Part shown: one piece after another, positions 52,680-60,782 of the stretch
Position numbering within the stretch: the stretch's first letter is position 1
How the letters are laid out: each line of letters begins with the position of its first letter
NCBI GenBank assembly: GCA_003054695.1
Contig: QAZA01000039.1
Location: forward strand, 310,001-374,000
Source of the DNA: Verrucomicrobia bacterium LW23
Lineage (GTDB): Bacteria > Verrucomicrobiota > Verrucomicrobiia > Methylacidiphilales > UBA1321
DNA: 64,000 nt
Direction of reading: 5' to 3'
Notes under the pieces: model-generated
What the model was told of the DNA's origin: nothing
Databases searched by the model: none
Seen by the model: the letters and a program-made list of their open reading frames with translations, nothing else
Made by a program: the position numbers and the translations under genes

Positions 52680-55600
52680 ATGACATCCAACCTCGCCCGC
52701 CTCTCCGCCCCGCTTTTCGCCGCCTACCTGCTGCTCATGTCAACCGCACTCGCCACCGACGGCACCGTGACCATCGCGCCCCTTGATCGCGTCGATCAAT
52801 CGGGCGAAGGCCGCGAAAACATGATTGAAAACCAGACCCGCAACCGCGGTCTGCTCGCGCTCCCAGCCCCCGGGAAAGTCGTCGTCGACGGCGATCTCTC
52901 CGACTGGGATTTGACCGGCCGCATGTCGAGCTTCGCCGATTTCAACCTCCGCAACACCTACTCCGTGGACACCGCGATGATGTGGGATCAGGACCGCCTT
53001 TACGTGGCGTTCCTCTGGACGGACCGGACCCCGCTCGTCAACATGGTCGACCCCGTCGCCGACACCGGGAAAGGCTGGCAAGGCGACTCGGTCCAGATGC
53101 GCATGCTCACCGACAAGGTCATGTGGATTACCGGCTGGTTTTACACCAAGGAGCAACGCCCCGCCATCGTGATCGACACGTGGAAGGACGCCAAGAACTA
53201 CCGCGCCGGCCTGGACCACCAACTGCTCGTCGGCGAGGCCGGCTCGACGGAAGTCGGCAACGGCATCCGCATGGCCTTCAAAAAAACGGACGTCGGCTAC
53301 ACCCAGGAAATCAGCTTGCCCTGGGAAGTCCTTTACAAGGCGAAACCCCAAGTCGGCCCCGGCCTGACGCTGCGCACCGGATTTGAGTACTTCTGGGCCG
53401 GCCCCTCCGGCAAAGACTGGCCCGAGCATCGTTACGCCGACAACCTCCAGCCCGGCCAAAACAAAATCCAGTTCTTCTGGACCGGCACCGACCTGTGGGG
53501 CGACGTCACGCTGGCCCCCGCCGGCCGCGTCGCGATGCGCCAATACCGCGCGCAGGGCGATTCCCTGAACGGCCCCGTGCAACTCTCCATCAACGTCCCC
53601 GCGGCGGCCAAACGCTTCACCGTCGTCATCGACGACGAACACGGCCGCCGCGTGCGCAACCTCGCCGCCGACCTCGCGCCCGAGGACTACGCCGTGGCCA
53701 ACACGGACGGCCGGCACGTCATCCACCTCCGCTGGGACGGCCGCGACGACCGCGGCCAGCCCGTGGCCAAGGGCCGCTACCGCGTTCGCGGCCTCTATCA
53801 CGAAGGCCTGGTTCCCGTCTTCGACTCCGTGTTTTACAACCCCGGCACCCCCCCGTGGAAAACCGCCGGCGGCAGCGGCGCCTGGGGCGCGGACCACACT
53901 CCGCCCTACCTCGTCTCCCGCGCAGGCGACCGCATGATTCTCGGCTGGCAGACCGCCGAAGGCGGCGACGGCATCATCGGCCTGTCCCCCGATGGACGGA
54001 AAGCCTGGGGCGACAAGCGCGGCAGCGTCGCGCTGGCCTCCGACGACGAGTATGCCTACTCCATCATGAACGCCCACCGCCTGAGCAACCGCCTCGTGCG
54101 ATACGCGGTGAAAGACGGCGACTATCGCCCGTTCGTGAAGGATGGCAAGGAATTGCCCTTTGAGGTCCGCCTCGATTCCATCATTCCCGGCATCTCTGCA
54201 GAAGCCGTGGACAAGCAGGTCCGCCCCCCGGAAGGCTTCCTCGTCCAAAGCCTCTCCTGCGATGCGAACCACCTTTACCTGAGCCTCACCGACCAACGGC
54301 TCGCCATCGTCCGCAAGTCCGACCTTACCTTCATCGCCGCCCACCCCATCGACGGTCTGGGCGCCCTGGCCAGCGCCCCCGACGGCACTCTCTACGCCCT
54401 GGTCAACGGCACCCTGAACCGGGTCGACGCCACCAACGGCACCACCACTCCGATTCCCGCGCCAGGACTCGGCCGCGCCGGCTCCATCGCCTGTGACGTT
54501 GACGGCAACGTGCTCGTCATGGATGTCGGCCCCGACCAGCAAATTAAGGTCTACAGCCCCGCCGGCAAGGCCCTTCCGACCCTCGCCCAAAAAGGCGGCC
54601 GCCCCATCCGCGGCAATTTCCAGCCCCAGGCGCTCTCTCACGTCTCCTCCATCGCCGCCGACAACCGTGGCAACGCCTGGGCCGTGGAAAACTGGAACTA
54701 TCCGCGCCGCGTCAGCGTGTGGGGCAAGGACGGCCAGCTCGTGCGCGACTACATCGGCGGCACCGGCTACGCCGGCGTCGGCGGCTACCTCCATGATCAG
54801 GACGCCACCCTCGGCTACGTCGGCCCCATCGAGATGAAGATCGACCGCGCCAACCACGGCTACCACGTCACCCGCGTGCTCTGGGTGGCCGATCCCTCCA
54901 AGGACGGCGAACCCGCCAGCTTTAACGTCAATGTCGGCGACAACGTCATCCCCAAGCGCTTCCGCAGCAACGCCGGCGGCGTTGAACGCGAGTTCATGTT
55001 CCGGCCGTCCGATACCGTGCGCCAGACCCCCACCGTGCTCTTCATGGAAGACGACAACGGCTGGCGCCCCGTCTCCGCCATGGGCCACATCCACCATCTC
55101 TCCGGCGAAATTCAGCGCCGCAGCGGCGGCAAGGTCACCAAGGCGCCCAGCGGCGAATACGCCGGCCTCAACGCCAAGGACGCCTTCTATTGGAACGATC
55201 TGAACGAAGACGGCTGCGTGCAGCGCGTAGAATGCGTCATCATCCCCCAGGTCAGCGACAAACCCAACGGCTGGGCGCCACTGCCCCTCGAAGGACGCTG
55301 GAACAACACCATCAACACCGCGGACCTCTCCTTTGTCTCCGGAGACATTTACCGCACCGCGCCGGATCACTTCACCACGAAAGGCGCCCCCGTCTACCTG
55401 CCCTCAAGCACCAGGCGTGTCGCCGACGCGTCGGCCATTCCCAGCCCCGCGCCCTTCTCCCTTGATCACGACCACGTCCTCGTCGCCCTGGGCAAGCTCG
55501 CCACCGGCAAGGGCGAAGGGGGCGGCCTCGCCGGCTTCGACGCATCCAGCGGACGTCAACTCTGGCGCTATCCCAACCCCTACCCCGGCGTGCACAGCTC

Positions 55601-56738
55601 CCACGCCGCCCCCATGGCCTCGCCCGGCACCATCATCGGCCCACTGAGAATCCTCGGTCAGTTCAACGTCAAGGGACTCGGCGACGTCTTCGGCATCCGC
55701 GGCAACCTCGGCGAAGACTACTACCTGACCGGCGACGGCCTCTACGTTGGCGCCGTGTTCCGCGATGGCCGCTTCCCCTCCGCGCAACTTCCTTCGACCG
55801 TAGCGGAACTCGAAGGCCGGTCCATGGCCGACCACTCCGAAGGCGGCGAACCCTTCAGCGGCTCCCTGAACCGCCAGTCGGATGGCAAGATCCGCCTCAC
55901 TACCAGCATCGGCCAGCAGTCGGTCCTGGTCGTCGAACTCAAAGGCTTCGACTCCGTGCGCCGCTTCGACGGCCCCGCCTTTACCGTGGATGACGCGGCG
56001 GAGGCCGCCATAGCCGCCTACCAACCCGCGTCGACCACCGACAATCAACCCAAGGAATACACCGTCACCCGCGCCAAGCGCAGTCTGTCCGTCGACAACC
56101 CGCGCGACTGGAGCGGCCTCCCGCAGCTCTCGCTGAGCCGCTCGGGCAGCCCGGAGAACGCGCTCATCCGCCTTGCCTACGACGACGCCAACCTCTACGT
56201 CGCCTGCACCGTCACCGACGACTCGCCCCTCAAGAACGAAGGCAAGGACTTCCGCCAGCTCTTCAAGACCGGCGACGCCGTCGACCTCCAGATAGGCCCC
56301 AAGGTTGACTCGCCCCAAAAGGACGCCGGCAAGGACGACTCCCGCGTGCTCTTCTCCATGCTCAACGGCCGGCCCGTCGCCGTGCTCATGGACCCCGTGG
56401 CCCCCGGCATCCCGGTCGACCTCGGCTACACCTACAACTCGCCGGTCGGCAGCAGCCGCTTCGACCGCGTGCAGGTCAGGGACGACATCGCGGTTTCCGC
56501 GTCGACCCAGGGCAACACCTACACCGTGCGCGCCGTGATCCCCTGGAAAGTGCTTGGCATAACCCCCGCCTCCGGCCTGCGGCTCTCTGGCGACTTCGGC
56601 TTTATCTCCTCGGACTCCGCCGGCCGCATCAACGTCGCGCGCACCTACTGGTCCAACCGGCAGACGGGCTTGGTCAACGACCTGCCCGAGGAAGCCAGGC
56701 TGACTCCCGCCCAGTGGGGCACGCTCAAGCTGGAATAA
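52680..56738 (+). CDS. Very large secreted protein: CBM9-like, FlgD-Ig, beta-propeller, CBM9-like
   Basis: A 1,352-residue protein from ATG 52680 with a signal peptide (LSAPLFAAYLLLMSTALATD). Residues 55-240 are a CBM9-like sandwich (VVDGDLSDWDLTGRMSSFAD, YVAFLWTDRTPLVNMVDP). A FlgD-like Ig follows (VVIDDEHGRRVRNLAADLAP, HLRWDGRDDRGQPVAKGRYR), then a propeller region (IAADNRGNAWAVENWNYPRR), then a second CBM9-like domain (LIRLAYDDANLYVACTVTDD). The end, YWSNRQTGLVNDLPEEARL, mirrors the end of its paralogue at 47107. It differs from it by the extra N-terminal binding domain. It probably binds the module B polymer outside the cytoplasm; enzyme activity unproved. Confidence 0.82.
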   Translation: MTSNLARLSAPLFAAYLLLMSTALATDGTVTIAPLDRVDQSGEGRENMIENQTRNRGLLALPAPGKVVVDGDLSDWDLTGRMSSFADFNLRNTYSVDTAMMWDQDRLYVAFLWTDRTPLVNMVDPVADTGKGWQGDSVQMRMLTDKVMWITGWFYTKEQRPAIVIDTWKDAKNYRAGLDHQLLVGEAGSTEVGNGIRMAFKKTDVGYTQEISLPWEVLYKAKPQVGPGLTLRTGFEYFWAGPSGKDWPEHRYADNLQPGQNKIQFFWTGTDLWGDVTLAPAGRVAMRQYRAQGDSLNGPVQLSINVPAAAKRFTVVIDDEHGRRVRNLAADLAPEDYAVANTDGRHVIHLRWDGRDDRGQPVAKGRYRVRGLYHEGLVPVFDSVFYNPGTPPWKTAGGSGAWGADHTPPYLVSRAGDRMILGWQTAEGGDGIIGLSPDGRKAWGDKRGSVALASDDEYAYSIMNAHRLSNRLVRYAVKDGDYRPFVKDGKELPFEVRLDSIIPGISAEAVDKQVRPPEGFLVQSLSCDANHLYLSLTDQRLAIVRKSDLTFIAAHPIDGLGALASAPDGTLYALVNGTLNRVDATNGTTTPIPAPGLGRAGSIACDVDGNVLVMDVGPDQQIKVYSPAGKALPTLAQKGGRPIRGNFQPQALSHVSSIAADNRGNAWAVENWNYPRRVSVWGKDGQLVRDYIGGTGYAGVGGYLHDQDATLGYVGPIEMKIDRANHGYHVTRVLWVADPSKDGEPASFNVNVGDNVIPKRFRSNAGGVEREFMFRPSDTVRQTPTVLFMEDDNGWRPVSAMGHIHHLSGEIQRRSGGKVTKAPSGEYAGLNAKDAFYWNDLNEDGCVQRVECVIIPQVSDKPNGWAPLPLEGRWNNTINTADLSFVSGDIYRTAPDHFTTKGAPVYLPSSTRRVADASAIPSPAPFSLDHDHVLVALGKLATGKGEGGGLAGFDASSGRQLWRYPNPYPGVHSSHAAPMASPGTIIGPLRILGQFNVKGLGDVFGIRGNLGEDYYLTGDGLYVGAVFRDGRFPSAQLPSTVAELEGRSMADHSEGGEPFSGSLNRQSDGKIRLTTSIGQQSVLVVELKGFDSVRRFDGPAFTVDDAAEAAIAAYQPASTTDNQPKEYTVTRAKRSLSVDNPRDWSGLPQLSLSRSGSPENALIRLAYDDANLYVACTVTDDSPLKNEGKDFRQLFKTGDAVDLQIGPKVDSPQKDAGKDDSRVLFSMLNGRPVAVLMDPVAPGIPVDLGYTYNSPVGSSRFDRVQVRDDIAVSASTQGNTYTVRAVIPWKVLGITPASGLRLSGDFGFISSDSAGRINVARTYWSNRQTGLVNDLPEEARLTPAQWGTLKLE

Positions 56739-56819
56739 CGGTCCGGACCGCGGCCCCGGGATCGCCGGCATCCTTCATAGTGCTGGCCTTTCGGGTCCGT
56801 TGACCTCTAGAATCCGGCC

Positions 56820-57971
56820 ATGAGTCGCAAACAAGTCGAGCGCTCGCTACCTCCGCTGGAAAAACAGTTTGCAGATTTCAAAGGATTTGGCCCCGACGTA
56901 GTCCTTCGCTCCGCCCTTTACGATCTCCTGCTCCGCGCCGCCAGCCAGCTACGCGGAAAACGGTCCCGCCCCTTCTATGCGATGCGCGAGGTCGCCATCC
57001 ATTTCGGGCTGGCCCTGCGCACCGTCGCCATCGTCTACTACCGCCTCGAGCAAAAGGGGCTGATCTACCGTATCCGAAGTTCCAAGACCATGCTGGCCGG
57101 CAGTGAGCTTTCGCCCCGCAACCCCGTCCGGGCGCTGATCGGCATACCCGCCTTCATGCCCGCAATGACATTCTCCATTTCATACCGCTATATGCTGATG
57201 GAGCTGGGCGATCGCCTGAGGCACCACGGATTCGTCGCGGACTTCATTTTTTTCCGACATCAGGAAAACAAGGACAACCAGTTCATCAACCGGCTGCTTC
57301 AGCACAAGCTCGACTACATGATCTGGCACACGCTCGACGCCTACGAGTCGGAGCTGCTGCTTTCGCTCAAGGACAGCGGCGTCCGCCAGATCCTGATCCA
57401 GCAGACCGATCAGGCCGGCAGCCTGGACATCCCCTCCTACATGATTGATTGGAACGCGGCCTATCGGGACATGGCCGACGAATGGTTCGCCAAAGGCATC
57501 CGTACCGTGCTTGTGCCCGAGCTGGACAGCTCGTTCGCGATGCGGGCGGCCAAAAGCTTCTCAACCATCCTTGGCCAGTCCGGCATACAGGTTCACATCG
57601 CCGGCAAGGACCTGCCCGAGCTAAGCAACCAACTGGCCGACCGGTCGCCGAAATCCTGCGCGGTCGCCTTTCTCGACCAGGGCCGCACCAGCGTCATTTG
57701 CAGCCAGCAGCCCGCCCTTCTCGAATCGATCGTCAAAAAGTATCGCACCGCCCTCTGCCGCGGCCCCATCCCCGCGCGTTACTTTGATTTACGCCCCGCG
57801 CTCATCGACATCGTGAGGATATCCCCCGCCGAGATCGCCAAGCGCATCGCCAACGACATTCACACCAATAACATTCCGGCCAACGGCACCATCCACACCT
57901 TTCGCGCCGGCTACCAGAAGCGGGTGAACTTCATCGACGCGCATGGCATGACCTGGGGTCAATGCCGTTAA
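56820..57971 (+). CDS. GntR-type DNA-binding domain fused to LacI-like sensor
   Basis: A 383-residue regulator. Residues 25-95 are a winged helix of the GntR type (LRSALYDLLLRAASQLRGKR, REVAIHFGLALRTVAIVYYR, LEQKGLIYRIRS). The remainder looks like a periplasmic-binding-protein-type effector domain (ALIGIPAFMPAMTFSISYRY, MIWHTLDAYESELLLSL, RQILIQQTDQAGSLDIPSY). Such hybrids resemble AraR, which senses sugars. It is the only regulator in module B and the last gene before the right-hand repeat, so it probably controls the sulfatase genes (inference). It uses a DNA-binding fold different from the module A LacI protein, so the two modules are likely regulated apart. Confidence 0.85.
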   Translation: MSRKQVERSLPPLEKQFADFKGFGPDVVLRSALYDLLLRAASQLRGKRSRPFYAMREVAIHFGLALRTVAIVYYRLEQKGLIYRIRSSKTMLAGSELSPRNPVRALIGIPAFMPAMTFSISYRYMLMELGDRLRHHGFVADFIFFRHQENKDNQFINRLLQHKLDYMIWHTLDAYESELLLSLKDSGVRQILIQQTDQAGSLDIPSYMIDWNAAYRDMADEWFAKGIRTVLVPELDSSFAMRAAKSFSTILGQSGIQVHIAGKDLPELSNQLADRSPKSCAVAFLDQGRTSVICSQQPALLESIVKKYRTALCRGPIPARYFDLRPALIDIVRISPAEIAKRIANDIHTNNIPANGTIHTFRAGYQKRVNFIDAHGMTWGQCR

Positions 57972-58539
57972 GGCATCTTTTGCTGAGTTGCCAGGTGGGA
58001 TATCTTCCTCCCGCTGAGTCCTGCACCTTTCCACGGCGCACCAAGCTGTATCTCAAGCTGTGGATCCTTGGCGGTAAGAACACGCTGGCGGGCTGCTGAG
58101 TCTTGCGTCGAGGAAGAAAGCTGTGCAAATAATTGACAAATTGAGCTGTACCCGTCCGGCTCCGCCGTTCTCGGAGTGCTATGCCTCGGCAAAGCCCTTT
58201 CTCAAACGTCCCTCTCCGCCGTTCTTGGCGACCTACCCCTGCGACAGCTTAAATGGGCTTTGCTCTAACCTTTTGTATCATCAATCCTTCGTATAATAAT
58301 TGATGAAGACTACTGAAAGCCGTACATTTTATTCTACGAAGATTTACTGATACAGGACAGCAGTACGGTCTCAATACCGGCGTATACACGATATACTCTG
58401 AAGTGCCCAAGGCGCGAAAGCCTGGCGTAAGCCTGGACTTACGCCACGTAAGCCCAGGGTGAGGTGAAAATCCGCAGCGTTCTGCAGGAACGCAACATTG
58501 TCAGGCAGGCGCATTGGCGTCCACCGTCCCTTCATCGCG
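57972..58539. other. Right boundary of the carbohydrate island, non-coding
   Basis: 568 bases without a gene. It contains the hairpin repeats listed separately, an AT-rich stretch (58266-58400), and a small palindrome GGCGTAAG-CCTGGA-CTTACGCC at 58424-58445, followed by another GTAAGCC. No promoter or RNA recognised. Confidence 0.5.
58141..58265 (-). repeat. Dispersed hairpin repeat, right copies (inverted)
   Basis: Read on the minus strand, 58265-58241 repeats the 25-base block at 18165-18189 (24 of 25), followed by GAACGGCGGAGAGGGACG (58226-58209). A second unit follows: CACTCCGAGAACGGCGGAGC (near 58178-58159) then CGGACGGGTAC, even closer to the left copy's hairpin. The CTCCG/CGGAG hairpin is shared. 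Confidence 0.75.
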
Positions 58540-58869
58540 CTACGCCAGCTCCGTCTCCAGGATGTGGCGGATTTCCGCCTCCGGGTCCAGGTGCTTTTGC
58601 ACGATGGCGAAGTGGAGGGCGCGCTCGTAGAGCTGGCGGGCGGCGGGTTTGTCGTTCCGGCGCAGGGCGCACTGGGCCAGCAGCATAATCACCACCATCC
58701 AGTCCTCGCGGGTGGAGAGGGCCACGCGCAGATGCTCTTCGGCCTCGGCGTAGCGGCCGGCGTCGTACAGCAGCTTGCCCAGGCTGAAGCGGTGCAGGCC
58801 GTTGCCAGGTTTGTCCGCCACCCGCTGCGCGGCGGCGGCGATGGCAGGGTTGGAGTCCGTCGTCGTCAT
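58540..58869 (-). CDS. Small TPR protein
   Basis: A 109-residue protein from ATG 58869. It has about two TPR units: GNGLHRFSLGKLLYDAGRYA with EAEEHLRVAL, and MLLAQCALRRNDKPAARQLY. No signal peptide. The frame stays open upstream to 59001 and overlaps the neighbour there, but only the part from MTTTDSNPA looks natural. It is the last gene of a minus-strand series thrS, propeller protein, TPR protein, 119 bases after the propeller gene. Likely a cytoplasmic adaptor. Confidence 0.8.
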   Translation of the reverse strand: MTTTDSNPAIAAAAQRVADKPGNGLHRFSLGKLLYDAGRYAEAEEHLRVALSTREDWMVVIMLLAQCALRRNDKPAARQLYERALHFAIVQKHLDPEAEIRHILETELA

Positions 58870-58988
58870 GATGCCGCTAACATGCGCCATGCGCGCCGGG
58901 ATTTCCAGTGCGGATTTGCGCCGGGCGGTGTAGTGGTGAAGGCCGGCGGACGGAAGCTCAGCAGGGACGCGGCGCTGCTCGGGGGGCA

Positions 58989-60614
58989 TCACGTATCCCA
59001 CATGGAGCGCTTGCCGTCGAACTCCACTTCCTTAAACTCGATAACGCTGCGGTTGTTGAGCAGAAAGCGCGTTCTCTCGTGCTTGTAGACGGGCTCGGCG
59101 TCGGTAAGGTCCAGGTTCATCTCGTCCACCACCAGCCACGGGTCCCGGAACTCGAACGGCAGGAACGGGCCGGTATTGATCTTCACCCGCATGGGGTTGG
59201 TGTTCTCAAACACGCGCAATATGGGGCTGTCGATGGGCAGCGGCGGCAGGTTCGCGCGCTCGCCCGGCGCCAGCTTGCGGGTGCTCTTTGGCTTGGCCTT
59301 GCCTTCGCGGAACATCATGATGGTGATGAACACGGCGGCGATGCCCAGGCCGGTGAAGACATAACCGATGTTGTTGCGGATGGGCGCGGGGAGATTCTGC
59401 ACCCATTTGGGCTGGTCGTGCTTCTTTAAAACGCTGGAGTCCTGCGGCTCTTCGTCGGAGGGCGGGCCCAGCGTGTAGCTGGTGGCGGCGGCAAAGGAGG
59501 GGGAGCCCTCGGGCTGGGGCATGGGCGTCCAGGCGTTGCCGTCGGCGCTGGAGGCCAGCAGGCCGGGGCCCATCAGCACAAACTTGTCGTCGGCGTAGAG
59601 GATGCCCTCCGCCTTGCCCCGCGCGGCCATCGCGCGGTCCCAGCTCTTGGTAAAGTCCCGGGATACCGCCACGTTGCCGGAGGCGTCCGCCGCCATAAAC
59701 AGGCCGTTGCCGGAGACCATGCCGATGGGTGCCAGGCCGATGCCGGATTCCCGCCTGGAGAAGGAAGCGTCCTCGTCGGAGGCGTACACAACACCCTTGT
59801 CGCTGGCCACGTAGGCATTGCCCTTGGCCACTACGGCAACAAACGTGTCGGTGCCCTCAATGGGTTGCTTAAACCACTCCTTGCCGTTGCGGGAGGTGAG
59901 CACGGTTCCGCCGGCGCCCACGGCTGTAAAGAAGCGGACGTTGCTTCGCACGCTGCTGACAAAGGCGATGGCGTTGAGGTTGGCGGTGGTGCCGGAAGTC
60001 GTTTTAGCCCAGGTCTTTCCGCCATCCGCGGAGCTGATGATGACGCCGTCGTCGCCCACGGCGACAAACTTCTGCCGGCCGTAGGTGATGCCGCGCAGGG
60101 TCACGTCCACGTCGCTCTTCTGCGGCGCCCAGTCCACCCCGTTAGGGGAGAGCAGCACCGTGCCGGCATCGCCCACCGCGACAAAATGGCGTACGGCGTA
60201 GGTGACCGCACGCAGCCGCGGCGTGCCGGCGGGTACCTCCGCCTTCTGGAACTCCTTCTGATCCACCGAGTAATAGATGGCGCCGTCTGTCGTCAGCACC
60301 ACCCACTCCGCCCGGCGGCTGGAGGTGGGCGCGGGAGTGGGCTCGGCGGCAGGAGCAGCCGGCTCGACTGCTGCCGCCGGTGCAGGCGCGGGCGCGGGGG
60401 TAGGTGGGGGCGCGGCGTTTGTCTCCGCGGCCGGGGCGGGGGCGGAAGCCGGCGTCGCTTCCGCAGGCACGGCCGTCTCCTGGGCCATGACGGCCAGTGG
60501 GGCCATCAGCAACACAGCCAGCACAACACAGGTAAGCAGGCGCCCGGCAACCGTCGCCGGCCGCGGTGCAAAGCAGGAAAGTCGTTGTCCTCGAAGCAGC
60601 TCCGTGGAAATCAT
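58989..60614 (-). CDS. Exported Asp-box propeller protein with C-terminal transmembrane anchor
   Basis: A 541-residue protein with a signal peptide (RLLTCVVLAVLLMAPLAVMA), then a Pro/Ala-rich linker (residues 45-100). A propeller follows whose blades carry YSS-like or Asp-box motifs: VLTTDGAIYYSVDQKEF, VLLSPNGVDWAPQ, IISSADGGKTWAK, and VLTSRNGKEWFKQ. A membrane helix (NNIGYVFTGLGIAAVFITIM) precedes a roughly 110-residue cytoplasmic tail (EFRDPWLVVDEMNLDLTDAE). This shape suggests a periplasmic sensor or assembly factor rather than an enzyme. It is 168 bases downstream of thrS. Confidence 0.82.
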   Translation of the reverse strand: MISTELLRGQRLSCFAPRPATVAGRLLTCVVLAVLLMAPLAVMAQETAVPAEATPASAPAPAAETNAAPPPTPAPAPAPAAAVEPAAPAAEPTPAPTSSRRAEWVVLTTDGAIYYSVDQKEFQKAEVPAGTPRLRAVTYAVRHFVAVGDAGTVLLSPNGVDWAPQKSDVDVTLRGITYGRQKFVAVGDDGVIISSADGGKTWAKTTSGTTANLNAIAFVSSVRSNVRFFTAVGAGGTVLTSRNGKEWFKQPIEGTDTFVAVVAKGNAYVASDKGVVYASDEDASFSRRESGIGLAPIGMVSGNGLFMAADASGNVAVSRDFTKSWDRAMAARGKAEGILYADDKFVLMGPGLLASSADGNAWTPMPQPEGSPSFAAATSYTLGPPSDEEPQDSSVLKKHDQPKWVQNLPAPIRNNIGYVFTGLGIAAVFITIMMFREGKAKPKSTRKLAPGERANLPPLPIDSPILRVFENTNPMRVKINTGPFLPFEFRDPWLVVDEMNLDLTDAEPVYKHERTRFLLNNRSVIEFKEVEFDGKRSMWDT

Positions 60615-60736
60615 GCCAGCGATTGTAGTGACTTTCGGGCAGCTTTACAATTCGGAACGTAAAGGAGCGGAGGAAATCGCGCTGCGAGTCTGCGAGCAGG
60701 CTGGGTAATAGGCGAGGAGTCGTCTCGCGCCATTCC

Positions 60737-60771
60737 CCGGGCCGCTCGCAGGATCGCCTGCGGTGGCCCGG
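60737..60771 (-). terminator. Strong hairpin after thrS
   Basis: CCGGGCC (60737-60743) pairs with GGCCCGG (60765-60771), enclosing CGCAGG-ATCG-CCTGCG. It starts 11 bases after the thrS stop on the minus strand. There is no T-run, so it could be a weak terminator or an mRNA-stabilising hairpin. Confidence 0.45.
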
Positions 60772-60782
60772 AGGCACGCGCC

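Noticed and set aside
52740-55370. 876-residue minus-strand ORF opposite the giant propeller gene
   Set aside because: Val/Gly/Ala-rich shadow created by codon bias in the real plus-strand gene.
58424-58445. Palindrome GGCGTAAG-N6-CTTACGCC as a terminator
   Set aside because: No T-run on either side and no gene ends close enough; more likely part of repeat debris.
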